Shown here: one piece after another, positions 8,201 through 15,696 of the stretch
Layout of the letters: every line of letters begins with the position of its first letter
Position numbering within the stretch: the stretch's first letter is position 1
From: Buchananella sp. 14KM1171
Lineage (GTDB): Bacteria > Actinomycetota > Actinomycetes > Actinomycetales > Actinomycetaceae
Length of the DNA: 64,000 nucleotides
Direction: 5' to 3'
NCBI RefSeq assembly: GCF_041380365.1
Contig: NZ_CP159981.1
Span: 310,001 to 374,000, forward strand
Program-made: the position numbers and the translations under genes
The notes under the pieces: generated by a model
Databases searched by the model: none
What the model was told of the DNA's origin: nothing
The model's input: only the letters and a program-made list of their open reading frames with translations

Positions 8201-10189
8201 GAATCGCATCACCATAGGGCAGGACTTGACGTCACTGACCCCCGCCTCGTAGCCGTCGCAACGGCGATACGTGATACCGCGGTAGCTGTTCCCAGAGGAG
8301 CCGTTGATCGCAGGGGAAACCGGTCCCACGTACACAACTGATGTATCGGTGGAGCGGGCAATACCCTTGGTGAGGGGGTTGTGACCAACCATTTCTGCCC
8401 TGTTCACATAGCTCTGGCGTTCCTTGTACTCGCCTCTGCCCCACTTCTCCAGCTCGGAGGGAAGCAGGTCTGCGGTTACCTTCGCATCTATTCTTCCGTT
8501 GTCGAACGCGAGGCCATCGGGGAACTCCAGCGTCAGTCGAACGAACTGGCGTTCCACGTCGTTGATCTCGATGCGCTGGTAGGTGGAGAAGTCCCGGGCC
8601 AACTCCACCCGCTCCCCGCTCTCCTTCACGCCGTACAGGATCTTCGCGGCCTTCTTCAGCTCGGTTGTGGTGGGGTGGTACTCAGAGACATTCGACTTAG
8701 CATTGCTCGCTCCTTCCAGGGTGAAGCCCGTGAAGTAAGCGCGCGGATCCAGGTCGTAATCCGAGACCTCAGTGACGATCGTCTTCTCGCCACCATTCCT
8801 GGTTCCCGTGAGAAGGTCGCCGTCGTTGTTCTGGCTCCACTCCAGGTGGAATTGGATCCGGTTCTTCTCCGTCGAACCCGCAACCATGCCGGGGTGCCAG
8901 ATGTTGCCGTCGTCGTATACGAACGAATACGGGCGGGAGCTCTTAGAGACCCGCAGCTGTTTGCCGTAGTCCACGGTCTTGGGTTCGAAGACGACCCAGC
9001 CGTTGTCGCTGCCCGCCTGGGCCTCCCCGTCGAGCCCCGGATTGACGATGCCGCGCGCCACGTTCTTGTGCCACTTGGGGGCGCCGTCCGCCTCCCGCAC
9101 CGGGACATTCTTGTAGAGCAGGTCCACGTAGGTGTAGTAGGAGCGATAGTTAGAGTAGAACTTCGAGATGGGAGCCTCGAAAACGGCCGTCCTACCCTCC
9201 ATCGCCCAGCCTCGCTCGATCGAGCTGGGAGCCAACTCCACGCCCTCGGCCAGTGTGTCCTCTAGGCGGATCGTGGTCGGGTCGATGCGGCCGAACACCT
9301 CCGACCCTCCGATGTTCGACGGCCGGAGCACGTTGAAATAGAAGCGCACGGGGGTACCCTGCGCCGGGGTGTGGGTGGCGGTGGAGGCGTCCACCGCAAA
9401 GAACTCGGCGTAGGCGACCATCTCGGTGTTGCCGTCCGGCGTCTGCAACTGGCGCCCGCCAACCGAAATCTTTTCGAATCCGTACTCCGCCTTGGCCCGC
9501 GCCACGAACGTCGTCTGCGTGGTGGCCAGCTCCTGCCCGTCCGCGCTGCTCAGGGTGAGGGTGGCCGTGGTACTGGTTCCGTCCGGGGTGGTTCCGTTGT
9601 TGAACTTAAACACGAAGGGCGCCTCTAGCCACGTGGCGCCGTTTAGCGAGCCGTAGGTGTACTCCATGTACCAGTTCTGCTCGTCCTCGTAGCGCCGATT
9701 GCTAGCCGCCAGGTTGGAGTCCGTGAACCCGGTCAGGGAGATATAAGGGGCCTGCTTGGGCAGCTTGAGCGTCAGCTTTCCGCCCGGGATATTCACCTCC
9801 CGGCCAGACACCGTCATCACGGCCAGGCCGGTGATGGTCTCTCCACTCTTGTACTCAAGCACCGGTGCGGTGCCCTCTGCGTGAGCGGTCGGAGTGGTAA
9901 TCGCAAGGGTGAACGCCTGAGTACCCGGCTGATCGCCGGTCTGGGCACCTGCCTGATCGCCGGTCTGGGCACCTGTCTGATCACCGGCCGGGGTACCGGC
10001 CTCATCGCCGGCCTGATCGCCGGCCTGGGCACCGGCCTGGGTATCGGCGGTGCCAGTCGCCGGGCCGTCAGCTTCTTCCGCCGCAGCGAATGCGGGCACC
10101 AGGATCAGCTGTACTACAAGCACGAGAGGCAAAAGCAGCGCTAAGAGAATAGCGCGCGGGAGTTTTCTGCTACTCGAAGCAGTTCGCAT
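5264..10189 (-). CDS. LPXTG-anchored SpaA/Cna-B repeat surface protein
   Basis: 1641 residues from the ATG at 10189, chosen because AAGGA precedes it and a normal signal peptide follows (RKLPRAILLALLLPLVLVV...AFAAAEE). An in-frame ATG at 10231 would add 14 residues. After the signal comes a short repeat of AGAQTGDQ-like units, then about 1000 residues of adhesin-like beta-rich sequence, an SdrD-B-like module (FVDDDKDGVIDPGEG), four SpaA/Cna-B modules (each ending like YELVETKAPAGY), a Pro/Thr/Ser wall-spanning stretch (TPSQTPSETPSETPS) and a sorting signal LAKTG, hydrophobic helix and RRRS tail. It is expected to be covalently attached to peptidoglycan by a housekeeping sortase; no sortase or pilin gene is adjacent, so a solitary MSCRAMM-type adhesin is more likely than a pilus subunit. 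Confidence 0.93.
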   Translation of the reverse strand: MRTASSSRKLPRAILLALLLPLVLVVQLILVPAFAAAEEADGPATGTADTQAGAQAGDQAGDEAGTPAGDQTGAQTGDQAGAQTGDQPGTQAFTLAITTPTAHAEGTAPVLEYKSGETITGLAVMTVSGREVNIPGGKLTLKLPKQAPYISLTGFTDSNLAASNRRYEDEQNWYMEYTYGSLNGATWLEAPFVFKFNNGTTPDGTSTTATLTLSSADGQELATTQTTFVARAKAEYGFEKISVGGRQLQTPDGNTEMVAYAEFFAVDASTATHTPAQGTPVRFYFNVLRPSNIGGSEVFGRIDPTTIRLEDTLAEGVELAPSSIERGWAMEGRTAVFEAPISKFYSNYRSYYTYVDLLYKNVPVREADGAPKWHKNVARGIVNPGLDGEAQAGSDNGWVVFEPKTVDYGKQLRVSKSSRPYSFVYDDGNIWHPGMVAGSTEKNRIQFHLEWSQNNDGDLLTGTRNGGEKTIVTEVSDYDLDPRAYFTGFTLEGASNAKSNVSEYHPTTTELKKAAKILYGVKESGERVELARDFSTYQRIEINDVERQFVRLTLEFPDGLAFDNGRIDAKVTADLLPSELEKWGRGEYKERQSYVNRAEMVGHNPLTKGIARSTDTSVVYVGPVSPAINGSSGNSYRGITYRRCDGYEAGVSDVKSCPMVMRFQDLFTPIGDWPVAGRTLKNFRRVVMLPEGVEFDRIQSLTIGGEPADKSVVKPRMDYNYNDTGKTALILEFGDLHVPMLWHYNNATYVSYFLRVTDQINPGNHPIMSYAVWDNNDKAGVLAGGMNYRYWDALDVDRDGNTNEVFLQTYHGVNVVPPAEVSSRKHVSVDGRAWTKASPNLDLGSDFYFRQSVRNGGLTPLSQLTVIDVLPHLNDHAIVANEDGQYPARTWKRTNAAGEVEVVEHSAFATPLVEPLSAVPANAAVLERFDAFYSLTPQGADLASVRDAQWLTEQEVGERWEQVTAIRLVMKAGQRLGANEQVEFVSKHKVPYSEQTRKLAAQSAAVNSLAASTNGTNFAEGNPAVVNAATYVASGVLFVDDDKDGVIDPGEGHVKGKTVSLVNSDGSPATHPDGTPVAPVTLAADGSYRFEVYKRGSYKVEFTRPALKEFGPAGAGADASVSHVDRAQTEKALSAEFVLDPFHATAVRNAGLVSQSREVVVRKVDGAGAPLAGATFTLTPLDRVGGELTARSEADGRAVFAGVDFGRYTLTETVAPQGYQAAAPQEITVSADSPYAPGAQAAYVEVVNQPITGTVTVRKTEAGDQGTSLADATFGLFAVDGAGVVADVAAYTAQSQADGVATFTGVRFGKYELRETVAPVGYQLSTATKEVVVSTQGETVAVGDWENAPITSTVTVTKVDADDATKKLAGVVFALRQSGKNVYRATTDGDGVATFAGVRYGVYELVEVSTLENYVLDTAFKESVRVSAQGQSVDVGSVTNAVKRADVVGVKKDQAGVPLSGAVFELRQAGKVVASATSGVDGVVRFGAVPWGEYELVETKAPAGYKLNARAVVVSVKQSGGQVSLDDIVNVKEEPATPPTPTQTPSLTPSQTPSQTPSETPSETPSGTPTPSETPSQTPTPSQPGQPTAPPASSSPTPSAAPAPGRTGKLAKTGSDAAQVLPWALALLLAGAALQVARRRS

Positions 10190-10234
10190 GGGTCGTGTAG
10201 TCCTTATGAAGTTCAAACATCCAAGCCGCATATA

Positions 10235-10319
10235 GTCGGCAAACCTGCCGGCCCCACAGCCGGCGGGTCAGTTTAGGCACGCCCCGGCTTTACTGCCCGA
10301 AGGCCGGGGCTTTACCGAC
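10235..10319 (-). promoter_or_regulatory. Structured leader upstream of the LPXTG gene, possible cis-regulatory RNA
   Basis: The minus strand can fold into a three-way junction. P1 pairs 10311-10319 with 10235-10243 (nine pairs, one G-U). P2 pairs GCCCCGGC (10303-10310) with 10281-10288 and stacks directly on P1. P3 is GCCGGC (10259-10264 with 10247-10252) with a six-base loop. The element ends 45 bases before the chosen ATG. I could not match it with confidence to a riboswitch class. It could also include the terminator of the SIR2-domain gene upstream. The rest of 10320-10583 shows nothing recognisable. Confidence 0.4.
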
Positions 10320-10583
10320 CCAGCCCGACTTTTCTTCAAATTCCAACAAGTCTCGGCGGCGCACTTGGTTGGAACCAGCTAAACCGCGCCGCGAATCGTG
10401 GCGATATTCACCGCCAATCGCCCCGACGGTTCAGGCCTGCTTAACCGGGACTATAGCCACGCTTCATACCGCGTCGTATTCCCATCCGCTCTCCCGCATG
10501 CCCTCCAGCGCGCCTCACTCCCCAATTTGGGCAGCCCCCATGGATCTACCTGCGGCAGCTCAATCGCCCAAGCTGGGTCGGGG

Positions 10584-12284
10584 CTACTCACCTGCCCAGT
10601 AGGCGCCTGCAATCTCCACGCCCAGGTCGAAGAGAGCGTAGTAGAGGTCCGCCTTGCCAGCTGGCGTCAGGTGCCACAGGAAGGATTCGGCCTCCGTGTC
10701 CAGCGCTCGTTCTCGTAAGGTTTGTGAATTTTCTTCACTCGCGGCTGCACGGGCGACCTGCTGAAAGCGCTCGGCCGCAGTGTTAGCAGAGTTGGCACGG
10801 TCAAAGAGCCCGCTGTCATCAACTTCGCTGTTCTTCCCCGTGGAGGCCAGGGTCACCACCACGGTGATTGGGGTATCGCTCGTCTCGTCTAGGGAGTACC
10901 AGCAAGGAACTGCACAAATGGACCTCCATCTTGACACCCCCTCGTCGTCGAACCCGAGATCGTCAAGCGACACAACCAGCGGGCGCCCGTCGCGCAAAGC
11001 CCTCACCGCTGCCACGGCTTCACGCGGGTTTTCTATCGGCTCCAGGCGCCTGTACTCGCACTCCACATCCCCGGAAACAGTGTCCAACACCCGCTCCAGC
11101 GCGTCTTCGCCGCGGAACGAGCGCAGCACCCATGCCTCGAGTTTTAGCAGCTCGTTTCCGATCACGCCGGACTGCTTGAGGGAGCGAATCACATCCCTCA
11201 TCTGTTCCAGCAGCCGTGCTCTTGCAGCCTCGCTCGGTTCCCCCAGTGCGCGCCAACGCGCCAACTGCCTTTCGGAGTTCTCGCCGCTGCCCGCCCCTAG
11301 ATTCATCAAGGCGTACTCAGCGTCACGCACAACCCGAGCCACGTCGGCGTAGGTAGCGACTTCGATAAGGGACAAGTCCAGGTGTCTGGCGCGGGCCTGG
11401 GCCATTTTCTGCGCGCCCGGCTTAGGGGCACGCCGCACTACAGCGAACCTTCCGTATGCGCTGTCGCGCTCCACGTTACAAAGCGAGCGCAGCAACGGGG
11501 CGTCCGTTAATGAGGAGCCAAGGATTAGCGTGACGGCGTCACCGAACGCACCGGTGAGCAGCTCCTGCGTCTGGCTCTGAGTGGCCTGGTAGGAACGTTC
11601 GGAGAGTACCAACCCGCCTTCTACCGAGCCGGCCTCGTCTACCCGACCGTGGAGGTACTCCACCACGATTGGCGTGACTCCGTCACTGGCCCGGCCCATA
11701 GGGCAGGTTCGAACGGCTTCACGGCTGGAATCGCCCCCAGCCGTCTTTGCGCCGTACACGCGTCTACACACGGCCGGCAGCGGGTCCACCCCGTTTGCTC
11801 GCAGCGCGTCGATCAGGCTGCCCAGACGGTCTTCGATAAAGGTGTCGAAATTCGTGGTGAGTATCCGCACCGCTTTTCCAAGCTGCTGGAGGCTCAGGAT
11901 CAGGAAGCACACGTCATCAACTAGGCGTCCTACCTGCCACCCCGTCGAGAAATACAGTGCCTGCGAGACTGCGGGCCCAACGGAGGCCTCGTCCGCTGCA
12001 GCTAAGTTCATGATTGCTGACGCTGAGGCCTCGGCACTGTTCGAGCTGCTATAGACGAACTCTTCTACGCCCTCGCCAAGCTCGCGTAAACAGTCCTCGT
12101 CGCCGTCACATGCGGCGGACAGGATCTGCGCTCTGGCATGCTGCGCTACTCGCAGCAGAAGGTCGTTCCAGCTCACGCCGGTGTGCGAGAGTGTGACGCC
12201 GGCACCGCAGTAGATGACCACCTCGTCTGTCTGTTGCAGCTCGGTCACCAGGCGAACGAACGCGGTCTTCTCCGCCCCCTGCAT
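10584..12284 (-). CDS. SIR2-domain protein, candidate NAD-consuming defence effector
   Basis: 566 residues from the ATG at 12284; the upstream extension to 12338 would overlap the small ORF before it. The N-terminal half is a SIR2-like NAD-binding domain: VVIYCGAGVTLSHTGVSW (nucleotide loop), ILTTNFDTFIE (the Asn/Asp motif) and VEYLHGRVDEAG (catalytic-type His). The C-terminal half (about 300 residues) matches nothing I recognise and ends LYYALFDLGVEIAGAYWAGE. SIR2-domain proteins of this kind act as phage-triggered NADases in several systems (Thoeris ThsA, DSR, SIR2-Ago), so an abortive-infection role is plausible but inferred. The gene starts 10 bases after a 58-codon ORF and sits in the accessory gap between pknL and aroG. 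Confidence 0.75.
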   Translation of the reverse strand: MQGAEKTAFVRLVTELQQTDEVVIYCGAGVTLSHTGVSWNDLLLRVAQHARAQILSAACDGDEDCLRELGEGVEEFVYSSSNSAEASASAIMNLAAADEASVGPAVSQALYFSTGWQVGRLVDDVCFLILSLQQLGKAVRILTTNFDTFIEDRLGSLIDALRANGVDPLPAVCRRVYGAKTAGGDSSREAVRTCPMGRASDGVTPIVVEYLHGRVDEAGSVEGGLVLSERSYQATQSQTQELLTGAFGDAVTLILGSSLTDAPLLRSLCNVERDSAYGRFAVVRRAPKPGAQKMAQARARHLDLSLIEVATYADVARVVRDAEYALMNLGAGSGENSERQLARWRALGEPSEAARARLLEQMRDVIRSLKQSGVIGNELLKLEAWVLRSFRGEDALERVLDTVSGDVECEYRRLEPIENPREAVAAVRALRDGRPLVVSLDDLGFDDEGVSRWRSICAVPCWYSLDETSDTPITVVVTLASTGKNSEVDDSGLFDRANSANTAAERFQQVARAAASEENSQTLRERALDTEAESFLWHLTPAGKADLYYALFDLGVEIAGAYWAGE

Positions 12285-12294
12285 TCGACAATGC

Positions 12295-12471
12295 CTAACG
12301 CGCGCGATTGTCGGCGGCGGCCGGGCGCATCGCCGCAATCCGCTTCAGGCGGAGCTCCACGAACCTCTCTCGGGCATCAGACTTCTTCGGAAACGCCGAA
12401 CTCAGGTCGATGCCGTTGCGCGGGTTGCGAAGCAGGTATGCCGAGGACGGCGCGTCGTTCCTTGCAGTCAT
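12295..12471 (-). CDS. 58-residue hypothetical protein preceding the SIR2 gene
   Basis: Read on the minus strand from ATG 12471 to TAG 12295, with GGAGGTG six bases upstream, a strong Shine-Dalgarno site. The product is basic and polar: MTARNDAPSSAYLLRNP at the start, a charged helix DARERFVELRLKRIAAM in the middle and an Arg-rich end. No transmembrane segment is present. The stop is 10 bases before the ATG of the SIR2-domain gene, which lacks its own good ribosome site, so translational coupling is likely. Function unknown; an accessory, sensor or antitoxin role for the SIR2 protein is conceivable. Confidence 0.7.
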   Translation of the reverse strand: MTARNDAPSSAYLLRNPRNGIDLSSAFPKKSDARERFVELRLKRIAAMRPAAADNRAR

Positions 12472-12528
12472 TTGGACACCTCCTTAGCTTCATCAAGCCT
12501 ATCGTGACGCGGCTGTGCGGGGCAGGTC

Positions 12529-12561
12529 GGGCGCGCGGGAGGGGGATCCTCCCGCGCGCCC
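12529..12561 (-). terminator. Hairpin terminator of aroG
   Basis: GGGCGCGCGGGAGG at 12529-12542 pairs perfectly with 12548-12561 across a five-base loop, 29 bases after the aroG stop on the minus strand. Confidence 0.75.
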
Positions 12562-12590
12562 AGCCCCGGCCCCAGGAAAGCCCAGGCCGC

Positions 12591-13934
12591 TTAGGCCTTG
12601 CGCAGCATCTGGGCCACGGAGAAGGCCATCTCCAGGCTCTGCTGGTGGTTTAGCCGCGGGTCAACCAGGGTCTCGTAGCGACGCGCCAGCGTGGAGTCGT
12701 CGATCTCCTCCGCCCCGCCGATCACCTCGGTGACGTCGTCGCCGGTGAGCTCCACGTGGATGCCTGCAGGCACGGTGCCCGCCTCCCGGTGGGATTCGAA
12801 GAACCCGGCCACCTCGTCCAGAATCGTGTCGAAGTTGCGGGTCTTGTAGCCGGAGGAGGAGTTGATTGTGTTGCCGTGCATCGGGTCGGTCACCCACACC
12901 ACCGGACGCCCATCGGCCTTCACGGCCTCGATCAGCGGCGGCAGGGCCTCGCGGATCCTGCTTGCTCCCATGCGGGTAATGAAGGTCAGGCGTCCCTCCT
13001 CGCCGCGCGGGTTGAGCTTGTCCATGAGGGCGAACAGCTCTTCCTTGGTGACGGTGGGGCCGATCTTCACGCCCACGGGGTTGCGAACGTGGGAGAGCAT
13101 CTCCACGTGTGCCCCGTTCACGTCGCGCGTGCGCTCCCCGATCCACAGGAAGTGGGCGGAGGTGTTGTAGGGCTCCCCGGAGCGCGAGTCGATGCGGGTC
13201 ATCGCGGCCTCGTACTCCAGCAGCAGCGCCTCGTGGGAGGAGTAGAAGTCCACGGTGCGCATGGCGTCGAAGTCCACGCCGGCGGCCTCCATGAAGCGGA
13301 TGGCCCGGTCGATCTCCGCCGCCAGTTCCTCGTAGCGCTTGTAGGCGGGGTTTTCCATGAAGCCACGGTTCCACTGGTGCACATGACGCATGTCAGCGTA
13401 TCCACCCATGGTGAAGGCGCGGATCAAGTTGAAGCTCGTGGCCGAGCGCTGGTAGGCCTCCATCAGGCGTGCCGGGTCCGGTACGCGCGCGTCTGCGGTG
13501 AAGGGGTGTCCGTTGACGGCGTCGCCCCGGTAGGACGGCAGGGTCACGCCGTCGCGCGTCTCGTCGTCCGCGCTGCGCGGCTTGGCGTACTGGCCCGCCA
13601 CGCGGCCCATCTTCACCACGGGCACGGACGCGCCGTAGGTGAGCACGACCGCCATCTGCAGGATCGTCTGGATCTTGAGCCGCAGGTGGTCTGCGGTGGA
13701 CTCGGCGAAGGTTTCGGCGCAGTCGCCACCGGTGAGCACGAACGCCTCCCCGCGCCCGGCGGCGGCCAGGCGCGTTTGCAGCATGTCCACCTCGCCGGCG
13801 AACACCAGCGGCGGGCGCGAGCGCAGGTCGGCGGTCACCTCCGCTAGGCGCGCCGCGTCCGGATAGGCCGGCTGCTGCGCTGCGGGCAGGGTTCGCCAGG
13901 TGTCCGGGATCGGGGAAAGCACGTCTTCAGTCAC
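12591..13934 (-). CDS. aroG: 3-deoxy-7-phosphoheptulonate (DAHP) synthase, class II
   Basis: Condenses phosphoenolpyruvate and erythrose 4-phosphate, the first step of the shikimate pathway. About 447 residues. Class II hallmarks are present: FVLTGGDCAETF, the metal-binding Cys region; KMGRVAGQYAKPRSAD; SYRGDAVNG; SSHEALLLEYEAAMTR; WIGERTRDVNGAHVEM; NPVGVKIGPTV; VTDPMHGNT; and the end PRLNHQQSLEMAF. It is the Rv2178c counterpart in a syntenic position. Start choice: the GTG at 13934 follows a TATGCT box by seven bases and fits the leaderless pattern seen elsewhere. An in-frame ATG at 13946 lies within that box and has no Shine-Dalgarno. Upstream is the PPi-PFK gene in the same direction, separated by a terminator. 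Confidence 0.95.
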   Translation of the reverse strand: MTEDVLSPIPDTWRTLPAAQQPAYPDAARLAEVTADLRSRPPLVFAGEVDMLQTRLAAAGRGEAFVLTGGDCAETFAESTADHLRLKIQTILQMAVVLTYGASVPVVKMGRVAGQYAKPRSADDETRDGVTLPSYRGDAVNGHPFTADARVPDPARLMEAYQRSATSFNLIRAFTMGGYADMRHVHQWNRGFMENPAYKRYEELAAEIDRAIRFMEAAGVDFDAMRTVDFYSSHEALLLEYEAAMTRIDSRSGEPYNTSAHFLWIGERTRDVNGAHVEMLSHVRNPVGVKIGPTVTKEELFALMDKLNPRGEEGRLTFITRMGASRIREALPPLIEAVKADGRPVVWVTDPMHGNTINSSSGYKTRNFDTILDEVAGFFESHREAGTVPAGIHVELTGDDVTEVIGGAEEIDDSTLARRYETLVDPRLNHQQSLEMAFSVAQMLRKA

Positions 13935-14144
13935 CTTTTCAAGCATAGTAAAGACCGCAAGTCGTGGCACCGGCGCGCCCACGTTGCGAACGTCGCCGCC
14001 GCTCTTCGCCCGACCGGTTTGGGGAGCCGACGCCCCGCCCGCCGCCCTGCCGCGCTAACGCCTCCCCTTTGGACCAGCACCGCCGACGCCCCACCCGCCT
14101 TCCGCTCCAGGCGGCCCCGCCCTCTGCCCGGCCGCAAACAGAGC

Positions 14145-14181
14145 GGGAGGCCGCCCCCACACGAAATGGGGGCGGCCTCCC
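14145..14181 (-). terminator. Hairpin terminator of the phosphofructokinase gene
   Basis: GGGAGGCCGCCCCCA (14145-14159) pairs perfectly with 14167-14181 across a seven-base loop, 17 bases beyond the stop at 14199. The remainder of the 13935-14198 gap holds the aroG promoter region and GC-rich sequence without a gene. Confidence 0.8.
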
Positions 14182-14198
14182 AGCCTTTTGGAGCGGGC

Positions 14199-15428
14199 TC
14201 AGTGACCGGCGGGCTCGTCGGCGGCCTCGAGCGGCTGACCGATCTCAGCCATCATGGCCTTGAACCAGTCCTGCTCGATGTCGAAGGGCTTGCCACCGGC
14301 GATCCGCGGGAACGGGATCGCCTTCAGGCGGTCGCCGTCCTCCTCGTCGTGGCCGATCACGCCGGGCACGCCCTCGAAGGCGCACTGCACGGCCAGGTCA
14401 CACATGGACTTGATCAGCAGGCGGTCGCGCACGTTGGCGGCGGCGGAGCGGGAGAAGTAGCCGGACTTCTGCACCATGACCTTCTCCGCGCCGATGCGGG
14501 CGGCGAACTGCTTGGCGAACCACTGGCCGGGGTTGATGGTGTCCAGCTTGACGTGACCGAACGGGTCGCGCTGCACCTCCTCACCAGCGGCCTCCATCTC
14601 CGCGATGATCTCGCGGACGCCGGCGCCCTCGGACAGGAAGATGTTGACGTTGCCCTTGGCGTCCATGGCGGCCTTGAGGCGAACGGCCTCCTCCTCCAGG
14701 TCGATCTTCATCTCGGGGACGAACACGGCGTCGATGTCCCAGCGCTCGCGGGACAGGCCCAGGGACGGCGCCCACTCCACGGTGTCCAGCCAGCGGCGGT
14801 ACTCGGCGGAGGCGGCGGCGGTGAGCCAGCCGCAGTTGCGACCCATGACCTCGTGCACGATCAGCATGCGCGGGTTGGAGCGGTGCTCACCGATGATGTT
14901 CTTGGCGTAGTCCGCGGCCTCCTCGGCGGCGGTCCAGGCACCCAGGGACTGGCGGATCGGCACCACGTCGTTGTCGATGGTCTTGGGCAGGCCGACCACG
15001 GTGAGCTTGTAGTCGTTCTCGGCCAGGTAGGCGGCCAGGTCCGCAGCGGTGGTGTTGGTGTCGTCGCCACCGATGGTGTGGAGCACGTCCACGCCGTCGC
15101 GGCGCAGCTGCTCGGCGGCAACCTCTAGCGGGTTCTCGCCTTCCTTGACCAGGCCGCGCTCAACCAGGTTCTTGGCGTTGGTGAGCTTGACGCGGGAGTT
15201 ACCGATCGGGGAGCCACCGAACTCCTGCAGCACGCGGGCGTTCTTGCGGCCTTCCTCGTCGATGACGATCTTGGTGCCGGTGAGCAGGCCGTGGTAGCCG
15301 TACTCGTAGGCGATGATCTCCACCTCGGGGGCGATCTCGTTGTAGCGCTCGATCAGCGAGCCGACGGCGGAGGACAGGCACGGGGCAAAGCCGCCTGCGG
15401 TCAGCAGGGCAACACGACGAACCGTCAT
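14199..15428 (-). CDS. pfp: PPi-dependent 6-phosphofructokinase
   Basis: 409 residues from the ATG at 15428, which has GGAAGG upstream. It phosphorylates fructose 6-phosphate in glycolysis; the donor is read from two places. GGDDTNTTA has Asp where ATP enzymes have Gly (GGDGS), and LPKTIDNDV has Lys where ATP enzymes have Gly (PGTIDND); both mark PPi specificity. MGRNCGWLTA is the family MGR motif for substrate binding. PPi-dependent glycolysis is known in oral Actinomyces, which fits the suggested host. A reversible enzyme of this type could serve gluconeogenesis as well. Monocistronic by its terminator. Confidence 0.93.
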   Translation of the reverse strand: MTVRRVALLTAGGFAPCLSSAVGSLIERYNEIAPEVEIIAYEYGYHGLLTGTKIVIDEEGRKNARVLQEFGGSPIGNSRVKLTNAKNLVERGLVKEGENPLEVAAEQLRRDGVDVLHTIGGDDTNTTAADLAAYLAENDYKLTVVGLPKTIDNDVVPIRQSLGAWTAAEEAADYAKNIIGEHRSNPRMLIVHEVMGRNCGWLTAAASAEYRRWLDTVEWAPSLGLSRERWDIDAVFVPEMKIDLEEEAVRLKAAMDAKGNVNIFLSEGAGVREIIAEMEAAGEEVQRDPFGHVKLDTINPGQWFAKQFAARIGAEKVMVQKSGYFSRSAAANVRDRLLIKSMCDLAVQCAFEGVPGVIGHDEEDGDRLKAIPFPRIAGGKPFDIEQDWFKAMMAEIGQPLEAADEPAGH

Positions 15429-15550
15429 GGGAAACCTTCCGATGGTTGGGGTGAGGGCCTTCGGGGAAGAAGGCACGCATACTCGCACAAGTTTAGTGGG
15501 TGCTTAGGTCTTTGCGGGAGGGACGTTTGGGACGCTTGGCCTTTTCGGGG

Positions 15551-15625
15551 CCGACGTTCCGCCCGGCCGCTGCGGCAGCGTCGGCCATCAAGAGGTGTGG
15601 GAGGCACGACGTTCCGCCCGGCCGC
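15551..15625. repeat. Two copies of a 19-mer with the CGACGTTCCGCCC word, in a hairpin region
   Basis: CGACGTTCCGCCCGGCCGC occurs at 15552-15570 and again at 15607-15625 within the 268-bp gap between pfp and plsC. The first copy also forms a hairpin, GGCCGACG with CGTCGGCC near 15580. The core word recurs inside two genes elsewhere in the window (29449 and 52771/52804). No gene is seen in the gap. Confidence 0.65.
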
Positions 15626-15696
15626 GCGGTAGGCGCACCGGGCGGCGGCCCGGCCAGGGCTGTGGGGGCTAGACGGGACGAGCGGGGGCGGACCCT

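Noticed and set aside
5264-10189. Pilus shaft subunit
   Set aside because: No clear pilin motif and no adjacent class C sortase; four SpaA modules and LAKTG fit a solitary anchored adhesin.
10369-10718. Small plus-strand frames between the adhesin and SIR2 genes
   Set aside because: No ribosome site, no recognisable sequence, and they run into the SIR2 gene on the other strand.
12756-13847. 363-codon plus-strand frame opposite aroG
   Set aside because: Gly/Val/His-rich shadow; aroG motifs fill the minus strand.
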